Shown: positions 6,311 through 12,060 of the stretch, piece after piece
Numbering within the stretch: the first letter of the stretch is position 1
Layout: every line of letters begins with the position of its first letter
IMG/VR virus record: IMGVR_UViG_3300007344_000325
Span: 1-20,919 of that record
Length of the DNA stretch: 20,919 nucleotides
DNA from: a virus
Strand: one strand, 5' to 3'
Position numbers and translations under genes: made by a program
Notes under the pieces: model-generated
Database searches by the model: none
What the model was told of the DNA's origin: nothing
What the model saw: only the letters and a program-made list of their open reading frames with translations

Positions 6311-6491
6311 AACTTCTCCTCTTCAGTTGGACTTCGAACTCTTCGTCTTCTCGTTCGAGAACATAATATCTGCGTAGATTCTGAGCAACAGTCACAGCAG
6401 TTTCCTGATCATAATACCTTTCGATCAGGAAAGGCTCGCCAGTTGCCCGTTCCACAACGATGACGTGATAGTCCTGTTCTTGCTCCTCCAT
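6294..6491 (-). CDS. hypothetical protein overlapping whiB (65 aa)
   Basis: ATG at 6491 opens a frame whose first 22 codons are read inside the WhiB gene in another frame, and whose end overlaps the DUF6378-like gene by 17 bases. The protein is strand-helix in pattern (YHVIVVERATGEPFLIERYY, then QETAVTVAQNLRRYYVL) with an acidic segment. A run of G/A-rich sequence (GAGAGAGGGACGC) precedes the start. It is unrecognised; the long overlap either marks a true overlapping gene or shows that the WhiB reading frame has been extended. Confidence 0.6.
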   Translation of the reverse strand: MEEQEQDYHVIVVERATGEPFLIERYYDQETAVTVAQNLRRYYVLEREDEEFEVQLKRRSYVSAV

Positions 6492-6691
6492 GCGTCCCTC
6501 TCTCTTGGAGACATCCCTCCGTACATTCCGTAGTCAATCGAATGACTGACTGCGTACAACAGGCACTGTTCCTGAACGTCGCAGGAATAACACACCTCCC
6601 TTACGAACGGGTCATACTGCATCCCATTCTCAGGGAAGAATATGCTTGTATCCATCCCACGACAGTTCGCATCATCTATCCAATCCCTCAT
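6425..6691 (-). CDS. whiB: WhiB-family iron-sulfur transcription regulator
   Basis: Four Cys at residues 10, 34, 37 and 43 (C-x23-C-x2-C-x5-C) match the 4Fe-4S ligands of WhiB proteins, and DYGMYGGMSPRERDAWR corresponds to the G-[VIM]-[WY]-G-G turn and following basic tail. WhiB-like proteins bind the host sigma factor region 4 and alter promoter choice or redox response; phage copies (for example mycobacteriophage TM4 WhiB) can repress host WhiB genes. ATG at 6691 overlaps the stop of the upstream gene (ATGA) with weak ribosome site, so translation is coupled. This is the best evidence for an actinobacterial host. The last 22 codons overlap the next gene. Confidence 0.9.
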   Translation of the reverse strand: MRDWIDDANCRGMDTSIFFPENGMQYDPFVREVCYSCDVQEQCLLYAVSHSIDYGMYGGMSPRERDAWRSKNRTITSSLWNGQLASLS

Positions 6692-6948
6692 CGTGCACCA
6701 CGCATAGCCCGTGTCACAGCACGCAGAGACTCACGGATAAGTGCAGTTCTCTGAACAGCCCGCATCTCCTGGTCTGTCAGAACGATATGCGTAGTCAAAT
6801 CTCCGGTAATGACCGGGATCTGCATCTCCACATACTCCTCCTCTTCCATCACATTACAGAGCGCCATCTCTGGCACGACAGTAATATTCATACCGTCTTC
6901 TGTAGTGAAGGAAATGCTGGTGATAAAGATACGCTGATACTTCTTCAC
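6688..6948 (-). CDS. hypothetical protein (86 aa)
   Basis: Starts with GTG at 6948, overlapping the TGA of the preceding gene (GTGA), and ends in an ATGA overlap with whiB. The N-terminal part is strand-like (YQRIFITSISFTTEDGMNITV), the middle acidic (MEEEEYVEMQIP), and the C-terminal third a basic helix (RAVQRTALIRESLRAVTRAMRG). No family is recognised. Being directly coupled to whiB, it could be involved in the same regulation, which is inference only. Confidence 0.65.
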   Translation of the reverse strand: MKKYQRIFITSISFTTEDGMNITVVPEMALCNVMEEEEYVEMQIPVITGDLTTHIVLTDQEMRAVQRTALIRESLRAVTRAMRGAR

Positions 6949-7091
6949 AGGTTACGCTCCTCTGCACGGTGGATCTTCCACTCTTCCAGCATACCTTCGG
7001 TCACCTCGTCCTCCAAATCTGAAGGACGAGGGCCGAAGATGATGTGAAGGGCCTGATTAACTGCTTCGATCTGCATCGCTAGATAATCCAT
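6945..7091 (-). CDS. hypothetical helical protein (48 aa)
   Basis: ATG at 7091 follows AGAGGAACCGTG and fits the operon spacing (12 bases after the amidotransferase gene ends); a longer in-frame start at 7130 would overlap that gene. The peptide is helical (YLAMQIEAVNQALHIIFG, then an acidic EGMLEEWKIHRAEERNL tail). No domain is recognised. It is the last gene between the amidotransferase and the whiB cluster. Confidence 0.6.
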   Translation of the reverse strand: MDYLAMQIEAVNQALHIIFGPRPSDLEDEVTEGMLEEWKIHRAEERNL

Positions 7092-7102
7092 CACGGTTCC
7101 TC

Positions 7103-7930
7103 TCATACAGGCGTGGAGAACTTCTTCCACTGCTCATCGGTCATGTTAGCGATACTGGTGTAGCAGGTGCAGTAATCGTCAGTCATGCTGCACGACTGGC
7201 AGATTTCGCACTCGTAACAGACACCGTCATACACGGACATGCCAGTGCAGAACTTGCACTGACCAATCGCCGGGTCTTCCTCGTACGTGTACGGGTCGAA
7301 GCCCTGCGTGCTGTCCGCCATAGACGGCTGCTGCCACTTAGCGTTCGGGTTGTACTTGGAGAACATACTGCTGACACTGCAGTACGACTTGTTGGAAAAC
7401 CAGATCGTCTTGACAGGATTCCAATGGCCCATGTGCTCGTTGGCAATATACGCACGGTCCCTGTTCTCCGTGCTAAGAAACACCAACTTGCTGTGCCCGA
7501 TGTACTCCTGAACCATGTCGAACAGGTAGTCGTCGTCAAGCCAGCCCTTCGGCAGTTTCGGAAGATACTCTTCCGTGAACACCCTGGTGTCAGACCGCTT
7601 GTCCTTCTTGTCGATTAGCACAGGGATAACACCATTGTGAATCATGGCAATGTTCTTGTTCACCATGAACGGATGGCAGTTGTACTCGTTGACCGTGCCA
7701 TGCGTAGCAATACGGAAGTGCACAAGCATCGGGCTGTGCTGACCGTGCATGTCCACAACACGCTCGTACTCTTCGAGCAGTCCCTTCAACTTCATCGACT
7801 TGAACGTGCAGACCTTGCCGCAGTCGTCGATGTATGCCAGGCCGCCGCCGTCAGGATTCGCATTCCAACTGTTGCGAATCTCCTGCTCAGTCAGCGTGCT
7901 GCCAGCATCCTGGTAGATGGCGATGCACAT
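7103..7930 (-). CDS. class II glutamine amidotransferase with C-terminal zinc ribbons
   Basis: The mature N-terminus after Met removal is Cys (MCIAIY), the nucleophile of class II (Ntn-type) glutamine amidotransferases. Further family marks are ANPDGGGLAY (26-33), VHFRIATHG (70-78) and IAMIHNGVI (94-102), which form the glutamine pocket. The enzyme would hydrolyse glutamine and deliver ammonia to a partner. The C-terminus (residues 225-256) carries eight Cys (CKFC, CYECEIC, C, C-T-C), fitting one or two zinc ribbons, which is not usual for the minimal domain. ATG at 7930 overlaps the amidoligase stop (TGATG) with GAGGAG just upstream, so the two are translationally coupled and probably form a complex. 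Confidence 0.85.
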   Translation of the reverse strand: MCIAIYQDAGSTLTEQEIRNSWNANPDGGGLAYIDDCGKVCTFKSMKLKGLLEEYERVVDMHGQHSPMLVHFRIATHGTVNEYNCHPFMVNKNIAMIHNGVIPVLIDKKDKRSDTRVFTEEYLPKLPKGWLDDDYLFDMVQEYIGHSKLVFLSTENRDRAYIANEHMGHWNPVKTIWFSNKSYCSVSSMFSKYNPNAKWQQPSMADSTQGFDPYTYEEDPAIGQCKFCTGMSVYDGVCYECEICQSCSMTDDYCTCYTSIANMTDEQWKKFSTPV

Positions 7931-9093
7931 CAGTCATTCTCCTCTACTGATCCGGTGATGTACTGGTAGATGGTAGCGTACTGCGGCTTGTCCGAAAGCC
8001 AGTTCTGATACTCGGACCAGTCAAGCCTGCCGAACAGGATCGACTGCACGGTGATAGTCCGTGTGTATTCGTACAACGAATCGACAAACTCTGCGACACG
8101 AACCAGCCCGTTCTTCGTCAGATTCGGACGGAAGTATCGCAACTCAATCGTCTCAGATGGTGTGATGTTGATGGCGGAATACCTGGAATGTCGGGCTGTA
8201 CGCTTCACAGCCTTCGACGGTTCCTTAGTAATCTCTACCATGTAATCGTTAGTCCACGATGCCCACTGCTCAGAGTCACGGCCAGCAACAGCCGTGCAAT
8301 GACCAGCGTTGACAGCCTGGAACTTCACGAACTTCCACATGTGCGAAGGTGTGAACGCAGAACGTGACACGTGAACGTGAAGGCCGCAGTTGCTGCGATG
8401 CCACGCACGTGCACCATTACTACGCAACCATTCGATCATGTCCCATGGCATCTTCTCACGGAACGCTTCGAGCGTCATAGGGTGAGTGACCATCTCTGCA
8501 CCAGACCATGACAGCGAACCGTCCGACTTGAAGTACACCGCGTCAGGCTCATACCAGGACTCGCCGAACCTTTCGCACGCCTGCTTCGCAAGCGTCGAAG
8601 CGTTCTCCATCTCAACTTCGAATCCCATGTACAGCCTGCCAGGGATCGGCAGATGCCGTGCACCGAGATCAGAGTGGAAGCGAAGCAGAGGACGCCACGA
8701 ATAGTTGTGGAGATCGTCCTCGTCTCCCATCCCACAGCACTCATCTCGGCTGTCTTCGTATGCGAAGATAGAACCGCAGTTTTCGCACGTGTAATCGCAC
8801 CCAGAGCACAGGTACATATCACCGTCTTCAAAAAAAGAAACCGGCGCGGAATACGCCATGCGTTCTGCATAGGCGAGACCCCACTGTGTTCTCAACTGGC
8901 GGTACACCGTATGTGGAAGGCCAATGCCTCCCATACGGCCGACGTGGTCGCAGCGTTCGCACATTGCGAACTGTTCGTTGTAGCAGTCCTCACATACGGA
9001 CTCCCACTGCGACTGCTCTGCGTCGTACTCCGTCAGTGTTGCATCACATAGCGTGCATACCAATCCGAGCAATGCTACCTGTCCAGCAGGCAT
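7930..9093 (-). CDS. amidoligase (Amidoligase_2-like) with N-terminal zinc ribbons
   Basis: The C-terminal two thirds match the ATP-dependent COOH-NH2 ligase (amidoligase) family related to glutamine synthetase: GFEVEMEN (157-164, metal-binding Glu), DGSLSWSGAEMVTHP (191-205), NCGLHVHVSR (235-244) and TIELRYFRP (315-323). Such enzymes join a carboxyl group to an amine; the substrate is not known. The first 120 residues hold twelve Cys, as CTLC, CEDC, CERC, CSGC, CENC and a CC pair, consistent with several zinc ribbons or treble clefs that may bind the target. ATG at 9093 is chosen because AGGAG lies five bases upstream; the longer in-frame version would be read through the leader hairpin. Coupled to the amidotransferase. 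Confidence 0.85.
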   Translation of the reverse strand: MPAGQVALLGLVCTLCDATLTEYDAEQSQWESVCEDCYNEQFAMCERCDHVGRMGGIGLPHTVYRQLRTQWGLAYAERMAYSAPVSFFEDGDMYLCSGCDYTCENCGSIFAYEDSRDECCGMGDEDDLHNYSWRPLLRFHSDLGARHLPIPGRLYMGFEVEMENASTLAKQACERFGESWYEPDAVYFKSDGSLSWSGAEMVTHPMTLEAFREKMPWDMIEWLRSNGARAWHRSNCGLHVHVSRSAFTPSHMWKFVKFQAVNAGHCTAVAGRDSEQWASWTNDYMVEITKEPSKAVKRTARHSRYSAINITPSETIELRYFRPNLTKNGLVRVAEFVDSLYEYTRTITVQSILFGRLDWSEYQNWLSDKPQYATIYQYITGSVEEND

Positions 9094-9138
9094 CTCTACT
9101 CCTCTCGGGTAACACCCCCACTCCACAGTGAGGGCGGG

Positions 9139-9246
9139 CTTGCCGGTCGGATCGTCCGGCGAACCGGGCAATAGCAGGCTGGCGGTAGCGCGCGAAGCGC
9201 GCTGCCAGCCTGCTATGCCAAGCAGCCGGACGAGACGACCGGCAAG
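9139..9246 (-). repeat. 108-nt extended hairpin in leader of amidoligase operon
   Basis: Outer arms 9139-9160 and 9225-9246 match at 20 of 22 positions; inner arms 9171-9183 and 9204-9216 pair perfectly over 13 bp; the tip 9187-9193 with 9197-9203 pairs over 7 bp around a 3-nt GAA loop. Most of the remaining bases form small internal loops. It lies between the Api92-like gene and the amidoligase start, so it would be in the leader RNA of that operon. It could be a regulatory leader, an insertion of a palindromic element, or an att-like site. Confidence 0.75.
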
Positions 9247-9275
9247 ACCTCCTCCACTCTGGCAAGGCATAGGGT

Positions 9276-9309
9276 GACGGAACGACCAGGCTTACGCCTG
9301 GCCGTCCGT
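9276..9309 (-). terminator. stem-loop after the Api92-like gene
   Basis: CCAGGC and GCCTGG flank a TTAC loop, with a partly matched extension (ACGGA...TCCGT) on both sides. It lies just past the stop codon of the minus-strand gene at 9318-9809 and before the large hairpin, where a terminator would be expected. No T-run follows, so strength is uncertain. Confidence 0.5.
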
Positions 9310-9317
9310 CAACCTCG

Positions 9318-9809
9318 CTACGCCGGATCGTGATGGTTCCGCTCAAACCCGTGCACCATGTCACCATCCTTCCAGATCATCTCACCATAGAACCCACCTT
9401 CCTCGTCCCACTCACAGTTCCAGTTGATAGTCGGATGATCTTGCGCCATCTTGTCAATCCACAGGGAAGGTGGACCCCATGGTGTGCGGAAATAATATTC
9501 GATGAAATCATCACCGATCTCGAACCGCTGATCACGCAAGTCCCACTTCACACCCCAATGGTTAGTGTTCCAGTCATACCAGTACCCATCGTACGGATAC
9601 TTGACCAGTTCCTCCCCTTCAGGGGCGTAAGTGTTCCACATCCACAGGTTCGGCTCAGGGTCAGAGACAACTACGCTTTCAGGCTGGTTGTTCTCATCCG
9701 TGCGCACCACCAGATACTCCTTCCGGCGGGCAAGAAACTTCTCGTGAAATCCTATCACATCCTTCATGTCTCCGCTAATGCGGAGCATGTTGTCACACCA
9801 GTTCGGCAT
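9318..9809 (-). CDS. Api92-like ferredoxin-fold phage protein (163 aa)
   Basis: The start MPNWCDNMLRISGD is the hallmark of the Api92-like/DUF1281 family (MPNWC-x-N, then a beta strand), and the aromatic segment WNTNHWGVKWD (about residues 80-90) is also typical. These proteins are common in phages, plasmids and their relatives and adopt a ferredoxin-like fold; their role is unknown. Trp and Asp/Glu are unusually common (a Trp-rich C-terminal half). ATG at 9809 follows GAGGAGGAAGACG. It precedes the amidoligase operon, but two hairpins lie between. Confidence 0.8.
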   Translation of the reverse strand: MPNWCDNMLRISGDMKDVIGFHEKFLARRKEYLVVRTDENNQPESVVVSDPEPNLWMWNTYAPEGEELVKYPYDGYWYDWNTNHWGVKWDLRDQRFEIGDDFIEYYFRTPWGPPSLWIDKMAQDHPTINWNCEWDEEGGFYGEMIWKDGDMVHGFERNHHDPA

Positions 9810-9820
9810 CGTCTTCCTCC

Positions 9821-9991
9821 TCAGTTAGTCACAGCGATGCGACGCATCATTGCAACGCGAGCACCCTCCATGAAGGAGGATGCCAGTTTGATCAGGGTCT
9901 CCGGGTCTACATCGTCGAAGATCTCGCCGAGCAGAACCAGAGTGATGGTGCCCTGCTCGTCAACGAGCAGAGTGTTGTCATGCTTCTGCAT
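9821..9991 (-). CDS. hypothetical protein (56 aa)
   Basis: ATG at 9991 is chosen for GGAGG six bases upstream; a longer frame exists but would overlap the gene before it. The protein has a strand-rich start (TLLVDEQGTITLVLLGEIFDD, split by turns) and a helix (VDPETLIKLASSFMEGARVAMM). It may be small regulatory or structural; no family is recognised. It overlaps the preceding gene by 14 bases. Confidence 0.6.
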   Translation of the reverse strand: MQKHDNTLLVDEQGTITLVLLGEIFDDVDPETLIKLASSFMEGARVAMMRRIAVTN

Positions 9992-10133
9992 AGTAGTCCT
10001 CCGTGAACCTGGCGTTCGCCATCTGAGCAGCCTTGCGATACTCGCGCTGCTCCTCACGGAGCCGCTCGATCTCACGCTCAGCCTGCTCAACCTTACGCAT
10101 CCAGTAGATACGCTCCCAAGATTCCGTGCTCAT
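9978..10133 (-). CDS. small coiled-coil protein (51 aa)
   Basis: ATG at 10133 begins a 51-codon frame, ending TGA at 9978. It consists almost entirely of a charged helix (KVEQAERE, IERLREEQREYRKAAQMANA) with heptad-like spacing and a short acidic, Tyr-rich tail. The start codon overlaps the stop of the upstream gene, as do the other starts here. No function is recognised. Confidence 0.6.
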   Translation of the reverse strand: MSTESWERIYWMRKVEQAEREIERLREEQREYRKAAQMANARFTEDYYAEA

Positions 10134-10348
10134 CAGATTTCTCCTCGCTGCCGAGCGGCATCGACATCCTCTTCAAGCGACAACATCTTACTACGAATAC
10201 GGTCCGCAGAAGCGGTGATCTCCAGCCTCATACGCGCGTGATGGTGGACGAACCTGTCGTCCTCCACCCAGGCGAATGACCTGGCAACATCATCCATATG
10301 CTGAAGCAACTCGTTCAGCACGACGATCTGGTCTTCACGGCTGGACAC
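10133..10348 (-). CDS. hypothetical helical protein (71 aa)
   Basis: The start is GTG at 10348, with GGAG seven bases upstream, inside the end of the preceding gene. The predicted peptide (VLNELLQHMDDVARSFAWVE, then HHHARMRLEITASADRIR) is mostly helical and ends with a coiled-coil-like, charged tail. There is no visible motif. It belongs to the run of small overlapping genes of the operon. Confidence 0.6.
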   Translation of the reverse strand: MSSREDQIVVLNELLQHMDDVARSFAWVEDDRFVHHHARMRLEITASADRIRSKMLSLEEDVDAARQRGEI

Positions 10349-10466
10349 GGTCAAACTCCAGCACCAGAACGTCCTCAGCGAAGTGGAGCGCCTCTCCTAC
10401 AGGCATCAGCGCATCCAACATATCCTGACCTTCAACGGTCAGGTGCAGCACCACACGGTACTTCAC
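10335..10466 (-). CDS. small beta-type hypothetical protein (43 aa)
   Basis: GTG at 10466 is preceded by GGAGG at seven bases and overlaps the TGA of the preceding gene (GTGA). The protein is short (YRVVLHLTVEGQDMLDALMP, then HFAEDVLVLEFDRVQP), with a strand-helix-strand pattern like the small family at 4861-5993, though the match is weak. Function unknown. Confidence 0.55.
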   Translation of the reverse strand: MKYRVVLHLTVEGQDMLDALMPVGEALHFAEDVLVLEFDRVQP

Positions 10467-10654
10467 AGCACCACCTCCGTCCTGCGCTGCGCGAGCAGGT
10501 GCTTCGCGGTCACGGTGCGCAGCATGTCCGCCGTCTTCTGGCAGAGCAGCGACGCCTCCGAGTCTCGCGACTCCTGTGCCCACGCGCTCAGGTCATCCAG
10601 CAGCATCGCGACGTGGATCATCAGCGTCGCGTCATCCACATTGGACAGGTCCAC
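10463..10654 (-). CDS. hypothetical helical protein (63 aa)
   Basis: GTG at 10654 has AGGAGG seven bases upstream and is the best start; a longer frame reaches into the tRNA-like element. The protein (LSNVDDATLMIHVAMLLDDL, then ESRDSEASLLCQKTADMLRT) is helical with a single Cys, and ends basic (LAQRRTEVVL). No family is recognised. Confidence 0.6.
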   Translation of the reverse strand: MDLSNVDDATLMIHVAMLLDDLSAWAQESRDSEASLLCQKTADMLRTVTAKHLLAQRRTEVVL

Positions 10655-10690
10655 AGCATCTCCTCCTCTAGGTAGCAGGATGCTACCAGC

Positions 10691-10730
10691 GCCCCGTCGG
10701 GACTCGAACCCGTAACAACCCATTCGGGGC
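10691..10730 (-). other. truncated tRNA-like minihelix (acceptor stem plus T-arm)
   Basis: On the minus strand, GCCCCG (10725-10730) pairs with CGGGGC (10691-10696), and between them a T-arm CGGG-TTCGAGT-CCCG is formed. The order linker, T-arm, 3' acceptor strand is that of a tRNA 3' half, but no D-arm or anticodon arm fits in the 11-nt linker. It is not a working tRNA. It lies right after a stop codon. It may be a decayed tRNA or an attachment core copied from a host tRNA 3' end. Confidence 0.6.
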
Positions 10731-10737
10731 TGACCAA

Positions 10738-11016
10738 TCAGATCAGAGCGTTAGGGTTACGACGCAGCAGATCTGACACCAGCACCTTCAACTCCACATA
10801 CAAGGTGCCGAACTTACGAACCATCTCCTTATCGGACTCATCGAACGAAGCCCAGTCCGACATATCCATAAGGACCTGCACCGCATAAGCGGCGAACTTC
10901 AGATCATCAAAGAAAGAAACTTCATCCTGAAGATGATCCCAAAACTCAGAGAGGGGAAGGTCCAGCCCGTGACGCTCCAAAGCGTCATACACACGGGCAT
11001 CCACATCCCGTTCCAT
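10738..11016 (-). CDS. hypothetical helical protein (92 aa)
   Basis: ATG at 11016 follows AAGGGGTGGTG and overlaps the stop of the tiny gene upstream (TGATG), so the longer in-frame start is rejected. The protein is acidic and helical (DARVYDALERHGLDLPLSEF, LKFAAYAVQVLMDMSDWASFD, ELKVLVSDLLRRNPNALI). It has no catalytic motif that I recognise. It ends directly before the tRNA-like element. Confidence 0.65.
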   Translation of the reverse strand: MERDVDARVYDALERHGLDLPLSEFWDHLQDEVSFFDDLKFAAYAVQVLMDMSDWASFDESDKEMVRKFGTLYVELKVLVSDLLRRNPNALI

Positions 11017-11105
11017 CACCACCCCTTCCTGCTCAGCACCAGGCCGAGCGTAGCCAACAGCGGACAGAACACCAGCAGAACAGCAACATCGACACCGTCG
11101 ATCAC
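11016..11105 (-). CDS. tiny single-span membrane protein (29 aa)
   Basis: GTG at 11105 with AGGAGG five bases upstream opens a 29-codon frame that ends at TGATG, overlapping the next gene. The peptide has a 20-residue hydrophobic stretch (VAVLLVFCPLLATLGLVLS) after an acidic start (DGVD) and before a basic end (RKGW), which fits an N-out, C-in single membrane span. Its shortness keeps confidence moderate. A role such as envelope or superinfection-exclusion peptide is possible but not shown. Confidence 0.5.
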   Translation of the reverse strand: MIDGVDVAVLLVFCPLLATLGLVLSRKGW

Positions 11106-11182
11106 GGCGTCCTCCTCTCCGGAGACACACGGCCTCCTCCAGACTGACAACGGCCGATCAAGAACTTACGGCAGAGGCCCGA

Positions 11183-11217
11183 GGCGACCCCGGCCCCCCG
11201 AAGGGGGCCGGGGCGCC
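11183..11217 (-). terminator. GC-rich stem-loop after the high-GC gene
   Basis: CCCCGGCCCCC (11188-11198) pairs with 11203-11213 around a CGAA tetraloop, and GGCG/CGCC extend it. It is placed eight bases beyond the stop codon of the minus-strand gene at 11225-11536, as a terminator would be. A poly-T tract is absent. Confidence 0.6.
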
Positions 11218-11224
11218 GTCGGCC

Positions 11225-11536
11225 TCAGCCGACGAGCGACGCCGTCGGGACGGCGACCTCGGCGTGCGCGATCCGCGCGACCGAGGCCGAGCCGGCCCGG
11301 TTCAGCCGCAGGGTGACGCGGACCGCGTCACCCGCGGCGAACCGCGCCTCGTCGCCCTCGCCGAGCACGAGGGCCTCGCCCTCGGGCAGCGGCGCCTCCC
11401 ACCAAGGGAGGCTCTGGCGGACGCCGTTCGCGTCGCGCAGGACCAGGCGGGTGAACTTCTGCCCCGCCTTGTCCTCGCGCTTGAACTCGCCCGTGGTGAT
11501 GCCGGCGAGGATCGTGAGGAACGAGAACTCGAACAT
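11225..11536 (-). CDS. high-GC hypothetical protein, OB-fold-like (103 aa)
   Basis: ATG at 11536 is supported by GGAG ten bases upstream; the longer in-frame version would be read through the large inverted repeat. The protein has strand-rich character (FTRLVLRDANGVRQSL, then AVRVTLRLNRAGSASVARIA) with a short PWWEAPLPEG turn, resembling a small beta-barrel such as an OB-fold. Nucleic-acid binding is only a guess. It is the first gene of the leftward arm, directly next to the structured intergenic region, and its GC content is much higher than that of its neighbours. That suggests it and the repeat were acquired together, or share a base-composition bias. Confidence 0.65.
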   Translation of the reverse strand: MFEFSFLTILAGITTGEFKREDKAGQKFTRLVLRDANGVRQSLPWWEAPLPEGEALVLGEGDEARFAAGDAVRVTLRLNRAGSASVARIAHAEVAVPTASLVG

Positions 11537-11542
11537 AGCGAA

Positions 11543-11736
11543 CTCCGTGCTAGCGTCGCAGCCCCGCAGGGCGACCCGGCTGGTGCCGGTGCGACGGGGG
11601 GACAACGGCAGGCCAGGCGAGCGGCCGCAAGGCGGCCGCGGCCACACCGCCCAAGGGGCGGTGTGCCGGCCTGCCAAGTTGCCCCCCTCGCAACCCGGCA
11701 CGCCGGGTCGCCCCAGGGGGGCGACGCAGCACGGAG
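11543..11736. repeat. 194-bp near-perfect inverted repeat with two internal hairpins
   Basis: The left arm 11543-11614 pairs with the right arm 11668-11736 along almost its whole length. The paired blocks are 11543-11551 with 11728-11736, 11553-11559 with 11721-11727, 11569-11580 with 11702-11713, 11583-11594 with 11688-11701, 11596-11601 with 11682-11687, 11603-11606 with 11678-11681, and 11607-11614 with 11668-11675. The 53-bp centre holds two hairpins, 11621-11628 with 11632-11639 and 11643-11652 with 11656-11665. The structure could extrude as a cruciform. It begins seven bases from the start of the leftward gene. Confidence 0.85.
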
Positions 11737-11842
11737 GAGCGACGTTCGCGTTCGAGGACGAACGATCCCGCGGCTTCGCCACGGGAGCGTTCGCGAGGAC
11801 GGGGGCAGGCCCCCGCCTCGACGCGAACGGAGGAACCCGCCA

Positions 11843-11945
11843 GCCCGCCAGCCACCCGGCTGGCGGGCGACGGGGCCGGACCGGCGCGGCTCGATCCCGG
11901 CGGCTAGATCGCCGGGGCGAGCCCCGCCGGTTCCCCCGGCGGGCT
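11843..11945. repeat. cluster of three further GC-rich hairpins
   Basis: GCCCGCCAGCC (11843-11853) pairs perfectly with 11858-11868 around ACCC; CCCGGCG (11896-11902) pairs with 11910-11916; and 11920-11930 pairs with 11936-11945 with one bulged C. Their close spacing, together with the inverted repeat to the left, shows that the whole centre is structured. They might stop transcription from both sides. Confidence 0.65.
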
Positions 11946-12060
11946 CCTCCGCGTTAGTGATGTCTGGCGGTGTATTTTTTGGGGTTTTGGGTGTGGGGCG
12001 TTTGTTTGGGTTTGTCGGCCACGTGTGGGGCTATTTGTAGGGCCTATTTGGAGGTTGGTT

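Larger units (their letters stand above)
11537..12060. other. divergent, gene-free, hairpin-rich region
   Basis: No convincing gene is present. The left two thirds are extremely GC-rich and full of palindromes; after about 11955 the plus strand turns G+T-rich with a T-tract (TATTTTTTGGGG near 11972). Between them lie the large inverted repeat, a perfect 11-bp hairpin (11843-11868), a 7-bp hairpin (11896-11916) and a 10-bp bulged hairpin (11920-11945). It separates the leftward from the rightward genes. It is the natural place for divergent promoters and possibly an origin, but no -10/-35 pair could be assigned with confidence. Confidence 0.6.

Noticed and set aside
9094-9270. N-terminal extension of the amidoligase frame up to 9270
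   Set aside because: It would translate the large hairpin and lacks a ribosome site, while ATG at 9093 has AGGAG at five bases.
10681-10740. A complete tRNA gene at this site
   Set aside because: The T-arm and acceptor pair are present but only 11 nt separate them, leaving no space for D- and anticodon arms.
11264-12040. Long plus-strand open frames (258 and 214 aa) across the high-GC region
   Set aside because: They run opposite to the likely gene at 11225-11536 and through the inverted repeat, are Arg/Pro/Gly-rich with no domain, and lack ribosome sites. High GC makes chance open frames long.
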